Assembly: GCA_033439255.1 (NCBI GenBank)
Contig: CM065881.1
Location: forward strand, 2,356,001-2,420,000
DNA from: Hericium rajendrae
Taxonomy: Eukaryota > Basidiomycota > Agaricomycetes > Russulales > Hericiaceae
Reading direction: 5' to 3'
DNA: 64,000 bases
Under the pieces are notes generated by a model. The model did no database searches. It had not been told where the DNA came from and saw only the letters and a list, made by a program, of their open reading frames with translations. Positions 1-10,151 of the stretch are shown here, piece after piece. The stretch's first letter is position 1; every line of letters starts with the position of its first letter. The translations under genes and the position numbers were made by a program.

Positions 1-162
1 TTTGTAGCACCTCAGCGTTTTCTCTTCCTGCGCTGAGGTGAGTATCTTTCGTGTCTCGTTTCCATTTCCATTCAGCTCATATATTACTATAGCTCGATCC
101 TTAACAGGTAGATATAGTAATACCAGCGTTTTCTCTTCCTGCGCTGAGCTCGATCCTTAACA
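1..162 (+). repeat. Copia 5' LTR (3' 162 bases only)
   Basis: Identical to 4945-5106. It ends in CA at 161-162 directly before the primer-binding site. A segment CAGCGTTTTCTCTTCCTG followed by CGCTGAG occurs twice and can fold (CTCAGCG with CGCTGAG). GCTCGATCCTTAACAG also occurs twice, so the end of the LTR contains an internal duplication. Confidence 0.95.
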
Positions 163-174
163 GGTTATGGGCCC
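163..174 (+). other. Primer-binding site matching the initiator-tRNA anticodon arm
   Basis: GGTTATGGGCCC begins at the base after the LTR CA. It is the exact reverse complement of GGGCCCATAACC, the anticodon-arm sequence of eukaryotic initiator tRNA-Met, and not of a tRNA 3' end. Drosophila copia is known to prime from a half-molecule of this tRNA. That the element uses the same half-tRNA mode is inferred from the match. Confidence 0.8.
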
Positions 175-257
175 TGCGGGATACTGAGACCCGAAGAAAG
201 AACGCTCGCCGGCCCAGATTACTACATCTGATCTAGCTCATCCCCATCCATCCCATT

Positions 258-3200
258 ATGGCCGACGTCACCAAATCCATCATCATGCTCGACTCGAAGC
301 TCAGCAGCGACAACTTCGGGATCTGGAAGAAGAAGATCCAGACGATCTTGCGCGCTCAGGGCGTCTGGGACGTCGCTAAGGGTACCGAGACGAAGCCGTC
401 GGATCCAGTAGCGGCTACGTCGTGGGAGCAGAAGGATGCAAAGGCCTTCTCCCAGATCATCCTCAATATCACCGATGAGGAGATGAATCTCACGCTCAAT
501 GCCGACACGTCTGCTGAGGTCTGGACTGCCGTTTGCAACCAGTTTGAGTCGAAGACCGCCACGGGCAAGTCCCTCATCACCACCAAGTTCTACAGCCTCA
601 TGATGGCCCCCACTGATGACCTCGCTACCCATCTATCCACTCTCCGCACATACTACTTCAATGCCGTCAATGTCGGTGTCTCGCTGACGGACCCCATGTT
701 CGTCGATCGCATCCTTTCCTCCCTGAACGGCAACTACGAGACCGTTGTCGACTCGATCGAGGACACGTCGAAGATCACCTCCGCCAAGCTCACGCAGCGC
801 TTACTGGATGCGTACAACCGGCGCAAGGCTCGCGAAGAACGCGAAGCGAGCCCGAGCGGTGATGTCGCACTCCAAGCCAGTGGCGCACGGGGCAAGGGCC
901 ATTGGCGCGATAAGCGAGGCAGCGGTCGAGGCATCGGGAGAGAGAGGCGAGAGGACAGCGCATCACGTGGCAGTGAGAACGGCGATGGAGGCAACCGTCG
1001 CAGACCCATGCGGCCGAGCTCAGAGGTGGAATGCTTCGAGTGCCACAAGCTGGGCCATTACAAGTTCGATTGCCCGCAGGTATTAGGTGATCGTCGTAAA
1101 AGCGATAGTCGTGGTCGTTCTAGGGACAAGAACTCTGCCAATATAGCGGGCGGCGATCGCGAGACGTCGCTCCTTACTTTTTCGATGGCCCGATCTCCTG
1201 AGCAATCTCTCCTAGCTGGTGACCCATGGATCATTGACACGGGTACATCATCGCACGTCAATTCTGAACGTGCCTTGTTCGAAGAGTACAAGCCCGAGGA
1301 GCGCTCGATCGGGACTGCGTCGAAAGGCGAAGACCTCATCAGCCCGGGTATAGGCTCTATTCGTGTCGACACGGTCACCGGAAGTGGAGGCATGGGCACC
1401 GTGTTGTTGTCCAATGTACTGCATGCTCCAGAGGCCGCGCACAACCTGCTTAGCATTAGCAAGCTCGATCGCGCAGGTGGGGGTGCACAATTCGGAGACG
1501 GGCGGGTCAAGCTGTTCGATTCTCGTCGCAACATCATAGCGACGGGCACGCTACGGGAAAACCTCTACTACCTTGACTCCCCGTCAGTCCCCAGACCCAA
1601 AGCCCGACCCCGCGAAGCTGCTTTCGCTGCGATCCCACTCACTCGAGAACTCTGGCACCGTCGCTATGGCCACGCTGGAGTTATGAATATCGATCAGTTA
1701 ATATCGAAGAACATGGTCGATGGGCTTACCTTGGCGTCGAAGGCACCAGCACCGCCATGCAAGGACTGCGTCTTTGGGAAGCAGCACAGGAAGCCGTTCC
1801 CAAAACAGGCTGATCACCGTGCAGACGAGGTCCTCGAGCGTGTCCACACGGATGTCTGTGGCCCGATGAAGACCCTAGCGCATGATGGATCGCGCTATTT
1901 CGTCACCTTCACGGACGACGCATCGCGATATTCGCACGAGTACCGAATGCGGCACAAGAGCGATGTCTTTAACCGATTCAAGACATACCGCGCACTGGTG
2001 GAGAAGCAAACCGGCCGTTCAATTAGACGGCTGCGCGCTGACAACGGGGGAGAATATGTCAGTAAAGAGATGGAGGAGTACCTCGCCGAAGCAGGTATCA
2101 TCCTCGAGCTGACAGCGCCGTACTCACCCGCGCAGAACGGCGTCGCGGAGCGCCTAAATCGCACTATCGTTGAGCGTGGTATCGCGGTCGTACACCAGAC
2201 CGGACTCCCGCGTTTCCTGTGGCCAGAAGTTGTCAGCACGCAGGTCTATTTGAAGAACTTGGGACCTACCGCGGCGCTCGATGGCAAGACCCCTTTTGAG
2301 GTCTGGCACGGCTATAAGCCGAGCGTACGCCACCTCCGCACTTTCGGTTGCAAAGCCTTCGGGCTAATTCCTAAGCAAAAGCGCACAAAATGGGACACGA
2401 AGTCAGTCCAGTGCGTACTTATCGGCTACAATGAGGACTCAGCATACCGCCTATGGCACGGCCCAACGCGCCGTATTATTAAATCGCGCAACGTCGAGTT
2501 CTTCGAGAACGACTTCCCGCTCGCGCCTAAGCGCACCGAGAACGTCGCAATCGAGATCGACGACGCGCCGCCCGCATCAACGCCGCCCGTCACCACGGCA
2601 CCCCAGAAGCCCGCAGCCCCACCCGCTCCGCAGCCGACGACAAATACCGGCACGCCCGCAGGAGCGGCGCCAGGGACGATCGGCCAGGGCGCGAAGGGGA
2701 GCGGGGGAGCGGCACCGGCAGGCGGGGGAGCAGCGCGAGCGAGCGCGGGAGACACACCGGGCGCTGGGAGTGCCGCACAAGCGAGCGGCAGCGGACAAGC
2801 CGGCGGGGGTGCGAAAACCGAAGGTGGGGGGAGTGGTAATGCGAAAAACGTGCCTGGGGGAGCAAAAGAGTCAGCAGAGCAGCAAAAGGACAAGCACTTA
2901 CCTGCTGCTAAGGCCCGAGCACCGCGCCCACCTCCACCTCCACCCACTCGCCGCAGTTCGCGCGACGCCGCTCCAAGCGACCTCAAGCTACGAGCGGAGG
3001 CGGCAAACGAAGTCGAAGCCGCGAAGCGCGCCGGCAATCGCGCGGTTAAACTCGCGCGCGAAGCGAAGCGAGCCGAGCGCGAACGGGTCGCGGCAGCGCG
3101 CGAAGGGGGAGAGGAGTCGACGGCGAGGATAGAAGAGGTCGAGGAAAGCGAGGGTGAGGTCGAGGGGATAGTGGAAGGAGAGAGTGGTGAGAGCGAGCAC

Positions 3201-4841
3201 GAGGAAGACAAAGACGGCGACCCACCAACGAGCGCGATCGCGTACGAGATCGCGGCGCTCGCTATAGGCACCGAGCCGAGGACGTATCGCGAAGCAGTGC
3301 GGGGCCCCGATCGGGAGAAGTGGGAGTCGGCGATGCAAGAGGAGTACGACTCGCTGCTGAAGACCGGTACCTGGGAAAAAGTGAGACTCCCCGCAGGACG
3401 CAAAGCCATCGGGTCCCGCTGGACCTACAAGGTCAAGCATGACGCCGACGGCAATCCTGTGCGTTATCGGGCGCGTCTCGTCGCTCAAGGCTTCTCGCAG
3501 CGACCGGGCGTCGATTTCAATGAGACTCATTCCCCCGTCGCCTGTTTCGAATCTTTCCGACTTGTTTTCGCTCTCGTCGCCCGTTTCGGATGGCTCTTCG
3601 AACAGGTCGACGTCAAATCCGCCTATCTCAACGGCACTCTCGACGAGGAGATCTTCATGCGCCAACCCGAAGGCTTCATTTCCCCTGACGAAATCGACCT
3701 CGTTCTCCGCCTTCTGAAATCTATCTATGGACTCAAGCAGTCAGGCCGTGTCTGGAACAAAGTCCTCGATGGCGAGCTCCTCAATATTGGCTTCAAACAG
3801 TCTAACTCTGACCCGTGCGTGTATTATCGTGCGCTCAAGGACGGCCGCTCGATAGTGGTGATCCACGTCGATGACATGTTACTGGCTGCGAGCACCAAGG
3901 CAGAGATGGAGAGACTGAAGGAGCAGTTGCGCCACATGCCCTTCCAGGTTGTTGAGTTGGGGGAGCCACGGATGATGCTCGGGATGGCCGTCTCGTGTGA
4001 TCGGGAGAAAGGGACAGTGACCCTTTCACAGGCCCACTACTTGCGGACAGTCTTGGACCGATTCCAGATGGCGGACTGCAAGCCAGTGGCTACTCCATTC
4101 GACCCGAACACCCAGCTGTCGAAGTCGCAGTGCCCGCAGACCCCAGAGGAGGTCAAGGAGATGCACGACAAGGACTACGCATCAATCATAGGTGCACTGA
4201 TGTACGCCGCGATGGCTACTCGCCCCGATCTGTCGTATGCTGTCCAGCGCTTATCCCAGTTCATGTCGAACCCGGGTATCGCTCATTACGCTGCAGCAAA
4301 GCGAGTACTGCGGTACGTGAAGGGCACGTTGGATCTGGCTCTGGTGTATGGGGGAGACAATGGCCCGTGGGTTCCTATTGGATATGCTGATGCCGATCAT
4401 GCAAATGATCTCGACAGCCGTCGCTCGATCTCGGGATATGCCTTCTTCCTCTCCGGCACCCCGATCTCTTGGAGCTCGAAGAAGCAACCCACCGTGGCAG
4501 ACTCGACAGCAGTCGCCGAGTACCTTGCCATTGCGCATGCCACAAAGGAGGCACTCTGGCTGCGCAGCTTACTCGGCGAGCTCGATTTTCCCCAGAATTC
4601 TCCCACCCTCATCCATTGTGATAATCAGGCAAGCATCGCCATGTCAAAGGAACAGGTTTTCCATGCGAGGACGAAGCACGTCGATATTAAGTACCATTTT
4701 ATTCGTGAACACGTTGACCGTGGACAGATCCGGCTCGAGTACATTCCTACGGCTGAGAATACTGCAGATATATTTACAAAGGGACTCTCTAAAGCTAAGC
4801 ATAACCTTTTCTCTGATCATTTAGGCTTAGTGGAGGTCTGA
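258..4841 (+). CDS. Copia gag-pol polyprotein
   Basis: This 1527-residue single-frame polyprotein carries all functions for copia retrotransposition. In order: a gag region of the UBN2 type (about residues 10-230); a CCHC knuckle CFECHKLGHYKFDC (about 260); an aspartic protease with WIIDTGTSSH (about 324); a GAG-pre-integrase zinc region with HRRYGHAG (about 467); an integrase core with D in HTDVCGPM, D in DNGGEY and E in AERLNRTI; a low-complexity A/G/P/E-rich linker (about 770-1000); a reverse transcriptase with YGLKQSGRVW and VIHVDDML; and an RNase H with ADADHANDLDSRRS. The ATG at 258 follows a short leader after the primer site, and the TGA overlaps the polypurine tract. All catalytic residues I looked for are present. 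Confidence 0.96.
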   Translation: MADVTKSIIMLDSKLSSDNFGIWKKKIQTILRAQGVWDVAKGTETKPSDPVAATSWEQKDAKAFSQIILNITDEEMNLTLNADTSAEVWTAVCNQFESKTATGKSLITTKFYSLMMAPTDDLATHLSTLRTYYFNAVNVGVSLTDPMFVDRILSSLNGNYETVVDSIEDTSKITSAKLTQRLLDAYNRRKAREEREASPSGDVALQASGARGKGHWRDKRGSGRGIGRERREDSASRGSENGDGGNRRRPMRPSSEVECFECHKLGHYKFDCPQVLGDRRKSDSRGRSRDKNSANIAGGDRETSLLTFSMARSPEQSLLAGDPWIIDTGTSSHVNSERALFEEYKPEERSIGTASKGEDLISPGIGSIRVDTVTGSGGMGTVLLSNVLHAPEAAHNLLSISKLDRAGGGAQFGDGRVKLFDSRRNIIATGTLRENLYYLDSPSVPRPKARPREAAFAAIPLTRELWHRRYGHAGVMNIDQLISKNMVDGLTLASKAPAPPCKDCVFGKQHRKPFPKQADHRADEVLERVHTDVCGPMKTLAHDGSRYFVTFTDDASRYSHEYRMRHKSDVFNRFKTYRALVEKQTGRSIRRLRADNGGEYVSKEMEEYLAEAGIILELTAPYSPAQNGVAERLNRTIVERGIAVVHQTGLPRFLWPEVVSTQVYLKNLGPTAALDGKTPFEVWHGYKPSVRHLRTFGCKAFGLIPKQKRTKWDTKSVQCVLIGYNEDSAYRLWHGPTRRIIKSRNVEFFENDFPLAPKRTENVAIEIDDAPPASTPPVTTAPQKPAAPPAPQPTTNTGTPAGAAPGTIGQGAKGSGGAAPAGGGAARASAGDTPGAGSAAQASGSGQAGGGAKTEGGGSGNAKNVPGGAKESAEQQKDKHLPAAKARAPRPPPPPPTRRSSRDAAPSDLKLRAEAANEVEAAKRAGNRAVKLAREAKRAERERVAAAREGGEESTARIEEVEESEGEVEGIVEGESGESEHEEDKDGDPPTSAIAYEIAALAIGTEPRTYREAVRGPDREKWESAMQEEYDSLLKTGTWEKVRLPAGRKAIGSRWTYKVKHDADGNPVRYRARLVAQGFSQRPGVDFNETHSPVACFESFRLVFALVARFGWLFEQVDVKSAYLNGTLDEEIFMRQPEGFISPDEIDLVLRLLKSIYGLKQSGRVWNKVLDGELLNIGFKQSNSDPCVYYRALKDGRSIVVIHVDDMLLAASTKAEMERLKEQLRHMPFQVVELGEPRMMLGMAVSCDREKGTVTLSQAHYLRTVLDRFQMADCKPVATPFDPNTQLSKSQCPQTPEEVKEMHDKDYASIIGALMYAAMATRPDLSYAVQRLSQFMSNPGIAHYAAAKRVLRYVKGTLDLALVYGGDNGPWVPIGYADADHANDLDSRRSISGYAFFLSGTPISWSSKKQPTVADSTAVAEYLAIAHATKEALWLRSLLGELDFPQNSPTLIHCDNQASIAMSKEQVFHARTKHVDIKYHFIREHVDRGQIRLEYIPTAENTADIFTKGLSKAKHNLFSDHLGLVEV

Positions 4842-4848
4842 GGGGGAG

Positions 4849-5106
4849 TGTTGAGAGTAGTACGATAGTCAGACCGCCACTCGTATAGCACGTTTCCCTT
4901 TTTCGGACTTTCCCGAACCGTACTGTACTTGCCCGTACCGCGTGTTTGTAGCACCTCAGCGTTTTCTCTTCCTGCGCTGAGGTGAGTATCTTTCGTGTCT
5001 CGTTTCCATTTCCATTCAGCTCATATATTACTATAGCTCGATCCTTAACAGGTAGATATAGTAATACCAGCGTTTTCTCTTCCTGCGCTGAGCTCGATCC
5101 TTAACA
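4849..5106 (+). repeat. Copia 3' LTR, complete (258 bp)
   Basis: Starts TGTTGAGAG right after the purine run AGGGGGAG and ends CTTAACA, giving standard TG...CA termini. Its last 162 bases are identical to 1-162. The next base, 5107, belongs to the interrupted transposase fragment. Confidence 0.95.
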
Positions 5107-5306
5107 GTGTCAAGTGTCCGTGGACGGCCTGGAGGACGCGCAAATGGGTTGTTAACAGTCCCGTAGTCACGATGAAGGCTGAGGACATTGTATACGGTTC
5201 GCACTGAACATCCTGCAAGAACAGAAATTTCAGCGGGTGATTTCTGAAGCACGACTCTCCAGTAGACGATCCGCTCACGCGTTTCTTGCGAGAGCTCAGG
5301 AGCCAT
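5107..5306 (-). pseudogene. Tc1/IS630-like transposase N-terminus, cut by the copia element
   Basis: Reading leftwards from an ATG at 5306, about 66 residues form a homeodomain-like helix-turn-helix (SQETRERIVYWRVVL, then AGCSVRTVYNVLSLH) followed by a GRP hook (PPGRPRTLD). This is the DNA-binding N-terminus of the Tc1/IS630-like DDE transposases common in basidiomycetes. The frame then runs into the copia LTR at 5106, so the catalytic DDE part is not in the window. It is either beyond the left edge or lost. The truncation is seen; the family is recognised from the helix-turn-helix pattern only. Confidence 0.75.
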
Positions 5307-5870
5307 GGTACTTAGAGTCGAAGATACAGTACACAACTTCTACGGTCGCCGTGATTGATATGTGACAGAATGTGACTATTTGGCTACTACAAACAGAATT
5401 CTTGACGCGTCGACTGCAGACTGATATGCAAAGCACTGTAGTCCCCCTACCTACAGCGTTCTGGAGTAAATCGACCCCAGGTCCTCCTACAAAATCCCGA
5501 GACCCCCTTGGTCTGCGCTTTTGCTCATCTGGGCGCGGCGAGTGTACACAGTAGTATGTATGACCATACCCAAGATCACCCTACTCCCCTTGAAACGCAA
5601 ACAGTTTTTTAGTAAGTTATTCTCCAGCACTCACGTGTCGTTTAGATGTAATATAGTCGGACTCATCTGAGGCGAAGTAAAGTATGATGGAAGCCTGCTG
5701 CATAAGAAGCATGAAGCGAAATCGCCGACGGGCACTTGTTGACTACGGAACCTTGTTCCTCGTAACCGATGCCCAGTCGCCGTCTTCTCTTCTCGAACTA
5801 TCTCTCGACCACCACGCCCAGTGCTGCATCTAGCCAACTCTCGTCTACCCATCTACCTTGACCTCAAAAC
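5307..5870. other. Intergenic and promoter region
   Basis: No gene seen. It holds the former upstream flank of the broken transposase and, from about 5640, the pyrimidine-rich leader of the gene starting at 5871. No transposon right end could be recognised. Confidence 0.5.
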
Positions 5871-7506
5871 ATGCATCAAAAAGCCTGTCAATTGGATGCA
5901 GTCCAGCCCGCACCTGCCGATGCCAGCATGGCGGACGCGGGCATCGCCAAGCGTAAGCGCGAAGGGTCTCAAGAACGGACTGCGAAACGGCAACTGCTGG
6001 CGGAGAAGTTCTCAGAGATCTCCCAAGCAGCCGCCGATGGCGACGAACCTGATGGTACAACTATAGTGTGCGTTCGCTCTTGTCATCTCTTCAGCCTCTG
6101 ATTCACGAAACATTAGGGCTCCCCAGAGCATAAAGCTCTATGCCTGGGTCATCGACGATTGTACAACCTTCGAAGATGTGCAGTCATTCATGGCTGCCTT
6201 ACCCGAAGATTTGATAAAGCTTCAAACATGGAAGCCTAAAGACGAAGATGATTACGAAGGGCTTCCAAGTGTCATTGGTCTCAACTTCCCTCATCACACT
6301 ATCCTCGAAAAGGATGTCCAGGATAAGAGCTCCGGCATAGCGAAGCTCTTCAAGGCGCAGATCGAAAATGAATTTGCGTTTTGTTTATATTTCGACTGCG
6401 AACCTGATTTCGCGCTCATGGAGGTGACACTTGCGAAGACGAAGCCGACTGCAGGAGAGTTCGTCAATGTTCATGTAGGCACTGCGACCCACACAGAAAT
6501 CGACGGCTTTCTGTCCGATTTTGACAAAGATCACGATTTGCAAAAGTAAGTCTCTGAAGACACTGATCTGAGCCGTGATAAATGACTCGCTCCAGACAAG
6601 GTTACTGTTGGGTCACTGCCGTGCGGGCTGAACATGATCCCACCATGCTGAGGATGGCTCAAAAATTTGTCAAGGCCCATTTATGGGGAGTACGCACTCT
6701 TCTGGAGTCTGCGGAGGAAACAGAATCCGTGACGCGTGAGGGTATTGATATCGTCGCTGTACTTGGAAAAGCCGCTAACCCGCTCTGCCAGATACTGCCA
6801 ACGAAGTCGGCCATGGCCAGACGTAAGTGCTCACACGTTTCATCTTTACATTAGTATAACACTCACCGTTGACGATACAGAAAACGGGAGACGGCCAAAC
6901 TTTACCTCTGGACGTATGATGCGGAAGAGTTCGAAGACAATCGATACTTGCCGGCCGTCGACGCGGATGAGTTGAAAGCTTTTGAAAATTGGCAGCCCAA
7001 CGACCGCGACGATACGTCCGGCCTCCTGGCCTCATCGCGACGGAGCTGCCTTATCATGAAAGCCTGCAATGCGACGTTGAAGGCAGAAGTCGAGACATCG
7101 GCAAATTGTTCGATGTCTTTGTGAACGCTGACAACGGCAGTGGCATGAGCTTCTGCATGTTCTACGAAGGTGATCCTGTGCACGTCTTGCTAGAGGCCAC
7201 CCTGTCCTTGACGAAGCCTATCACTGGACCCTTCGTCGAGGTCAAGTTGATCACTGCAATGCATGATCAGGTGGATAACTTTTATCCGTGGCCAGGAAAG
7301 CCGCACCCGCTGTATCAGTGAGCCCTATCATCTAGGGAATGTGTCAGTCTCTGATGGAAATCGGTCCTTGCAGGCAAGGCTACCGATACATTGTCAGCAC
7401 GCGTGTTGAAGATGATCCAAAGATATTGCGTCTGTCGCAAAGACTCGATAGAAATCATGCACTGGGGCTGGAGGTTGATGGCGATGACCCTGATGAGGAT
7501 CTTTGA
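5871..7506 (+). CDS. Uncharacterised two-module protein, second module with frame breaks
   Basis: Function unknown. Exon 1 (5871-6054) encodes a basic N-terminus (KRKREGSQERTAKR). Module A begins in exon 2 (6117-6545) with SIKLYAWVIDD, then WKPKDEDD, a phrase KDVQDKSSGIAKLF and FALMEVTLAKTKP, and ends in exon 3 (from 6596) with QGYCWVTAVRAEHDP. Introns 6055-6116 and 6546-6595 keep the frame. Module B repeats the same order from 6881 (AKLYLWTYDAEEF, WQPNDRDD, DVEGRSRDIGKLF, LLEATLSLTKP, QGYRYIVSTRVEDDP), stop 7504-7506. In module B the homologous segments lie in different frames: the obvious intron 6823-6880 enters the wrong frame, and a one-base break occurs near 7020. It is either a gene with a damaged second module, a sequence error, or an unusual splice. 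No signal peptide or membrane segment is visible. Confidence 0.65.
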
Positions 7507-8165
7507 GACGAATCACGACTGAGGCATATCTGCAAGTTTCATTTTCGCAACGTTGTGGTGGTGCTAATCTTTGTGCTTGTCCAGTGCCAGTGTGATCAGC
7601 ACATTTGCCTCCGTAATCATGTTCGATCTACCGTAGGAACATACAATATAGTATCTTATAAGGAATTGTTGTTGATGAGCAAAATAAGCACAAGAAAGAA
7701 TGTGGGGTGCTTGATGATATACGTACCGCCGATGTCATGATGTCGAGGGAGCAGCAGAAGGATAAAAGCAACACATCTCGGCTGTAAACTGGTAAACATC
7801 TAAGCGCTCAAGCCATTGGACGCGGCGCCAGGCGAACCGTCAACGTTCCTTCCCATCCCTACATGTTGTCCCACTCTCCCGCATTTGCATGTTGATGTGT
7901 CCGAGTTTGTATCAACCTGATTAAAGCCTGATAGTAAGTGCATGGGGCATGCTGGCGCTTTTCAGGGCCTTTGTAGTCAAACTGATAGATGCAACGGCGC
8001 AGCCCCCATGGGCTGATTCGTTCTTTAACATGTGCTCACTGCGAGTCACGATATTCTGGACACTTTCAAGGAATATTCTAGTGAGGAGCTGATGCACTCT
8101 CACTTTGCTCCCTTCGTCGTCCAGCAGCCTACCGCAACCTCATCGTTGAACGTTTGAACCCTAGC
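7507..8165. other. Intergenic region between the two module genes
   Basis: No supported gene. It holds the 3' end of the upstream module gene and the promoter of the downstream one. Short open frames here have no module similarity and no splice support. Confidence 0.5.
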
Positions 8166-9750
8166 ATGCCAAGAAAGGTACTGTAGCAAATCATTTGTCG
8201 TGTAATACATGCTAACACGGGATGTTCACAGCGCACTCGAGCATCCCCTGTGACGACACCTCACCTGTACCAAGAAAGCGAAGAGCGGAGACCTCGAAGA
8301 TGCGGAGAGATCTTTATCGTGAGTTTTTTTCCCATATGTTTGCATTCCTCAGCTCACTGGCAGCTCGATGCTATAAATGAGCCCAATTCCATCAAATTAT
8401 ATGCCTGGATCTTCGAAGAGCATGCTGAACTAGAGTTTACGACGACCTTCGCAGCCGCACTCTCCAAAGATCTCACGGCCTGCGGGACAATTAGAAGAGG
8501 ATCCCAGACTTATTCGAGCTTGACTTCGATACCATCACGAGACCCTCAGATGGGACTACGAAGGGAAAAGCCGCGATATGACGAAGCTGATGGAGCCATG
8601 TAATCCAGGCAACTATGATTCCTTAGTCGACAGAAATGGCGGCAGGCATCACGCGGTTTTGGAGTTCATGCTCTTAAACAAGATATCCAAGAAGGGAGCA
8701 TTCGCTACTGTATCCATTAATACTATCTCATTCGAGGACGATTCACAGCAGTACTGGTCGGAGGCACCTATCGCCTGCACAGGTACGTTGTCCTACAGCT
8801 GTTCCTTCGAACATTTGGAAGTGATGCTGTATTTAGACAGGGCTTCAGATGAGTAACTGCTGTCCGAGTCGAACATGAATTAAAAGCTGTGCGAATGATT
8901 CAAAAACTTCTAAGGGCTCGTATCTCTTCCTTGGATGACTCGGATCGTGATTCTGCTGACGACGAGAATTTCGACGACGAGGAACACTCTTATGACGATG
9001 AAGATTCCCATGAAGGCAGGCACTCCGATGAAAGCGAACGGTCTGACAATGATGAGGATTCTGACCAGGAAGAGGCGGAGGGCATGTGCGTGTTTATTAT
9101 ATGTTCCTCATCTCTGTCTTACGATGATGAGCACTATCAGCGAACCCAGCTCTATCACGCTGTATGCTTGGGCTTACGAAGACAGTCCCGACAGCGAAAG
9201 CGTTCGGTTTTCGGTCGTCGTACATAGTGATCTGGACAAGCTCAAAGTCTGGAAGCCCAAGGACAAAGATGTGGATGACCTTCCAGAGCTTCTCGATCTT
9301 GATCTGGCTGAACATGAATCGGTTGAAGAAGACGTCGAAGGAAGAAGTCGCGATATTGCTGAACTTTTCCAGCCATTTATCGAGAACGAGAAGAAATTCC
9401 AGCTGCGCACTGACGGCAAGCTCGACTTCGCTCTTCTGGAAGTCATCGTGTCCAAGGATCAGCCAGACCACAACCCATTTCTGACTGTGGACATCACGTC
9501 TGCCATCGTTCGAAATGGTCCACACCCCACTTCAAGGCGAAAGATACCGACTAAAAACATTACCTGCAAAAGTAGGTCTCAAAGAATGCACGGTGGTTCG
9601 CGGACGATTAACACTGATCTGCTCCCCAGGCAAGATTTCTGTTATATAACCGATGCCCAGGTCAACTGCGACGCAGCTACCGCGAAGATGGTACAGAGGC
9701 TTGTTAAAGCCCACAAAGAGATGCCCCGGCAGCCTCGAGTGAGGAAATAA
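8166..9750 (+). pseudogene. Tandem paralogue of the module gene, decayed third module
   Basis: Function unknown; homologous to the gene at 5871-7506. A short first exon (MPRK, 8166) and a basic segment precede module C, which starts SIKLYAWIFEEH near 8388. Module C is broken. The W-K-P segment is missing, the frame must change at least twice between 8480 and 8540, and the terminal exon has TGA (8850-8852) exactly where module A has the Trp of QGYCWVTAV. An acidic D/E/S-rich linker (8930-9080) follows. Module D (from about 9148) is intact: SITLYAWAYED, WKPKDKDVDD, DVEGRSRDIAELF, FALLEVIVSKDQP, a GTAGGT...CCCCAG intron near 9571-9630, QDFCYITDAQ, stop 9748-9750. Module D alone could still be expressed. 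Confidence 0.6.
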
Positions 9751-10151
9751 TGAAGCTCCGTAATTATCTGGGGAAGCTATGTGTTGACATTATATGTGGC
9801 TCAGCCTACTACTATCTGATACTGCGCAGACGAAGTCAGCCTGAAAACTCCCGAGATAAAGTATCAGCAGGTTATGCATTTAGCGTAACGAGTCTCAACC
9901 CACTTTCAATCGTCGGGTGCTGAAGAGTATACACGACCCAGCTCTCGGACACTGTATGGACGTGGGTCCAAGATTTGCTGGCCGCATCGCGGCGAACAGC
10001 CTGCTTCCGGCCAAAGATCAGTGCTCAGTCCCGGACATGCGCCTTACACGCGGCGCGCGCGGTGCCACGAGGTAGAAGCCAGCCACACAGTAGCCTCACT
10101 GCTTTCGACCATGAACGGTGCGTGCGCCGCATTCTTTTTCGTTCAACTTTC
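9751..10151. other. Intergenic region
   Basis: No gene seen; presumed 3' end of the module paralogue and promoter of the kinase-like gene. Confidence 0.45.

Larger units (their letters stand above)
1..5106 (+). mobile_element. Ty1/copia LTR retrotransposon, 5' LTR cut by window edge
   Basis: The element reads partial 5' LTR (1-162), primer-binding site (163-174), one uninterrupted gag-pol frame (258-4841), polypurine tract AGGGGGAG (4841-4848) and full 3' LTR (4849-5106). The order protease, integrase, reverse transcriptase, RNase H defines Ty1/copia. The 162 LTR bases that can be compared are identical, and the polyprotein has no stop or frame break, so the copy looks young and possibly active. 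Its right end abuts a Tc1-like transposase fragment, so it landed in an older transposon. The left flank and the target-site duplication lie outside the window. Confidence 0.96.

Noticed and set aside
2426-3409. 327-codon minus-strand frame within the copia polyprotein
   Set aside because: Antisense shadow of the Pro/Ala/Glu-rich linker of the polyprotein.
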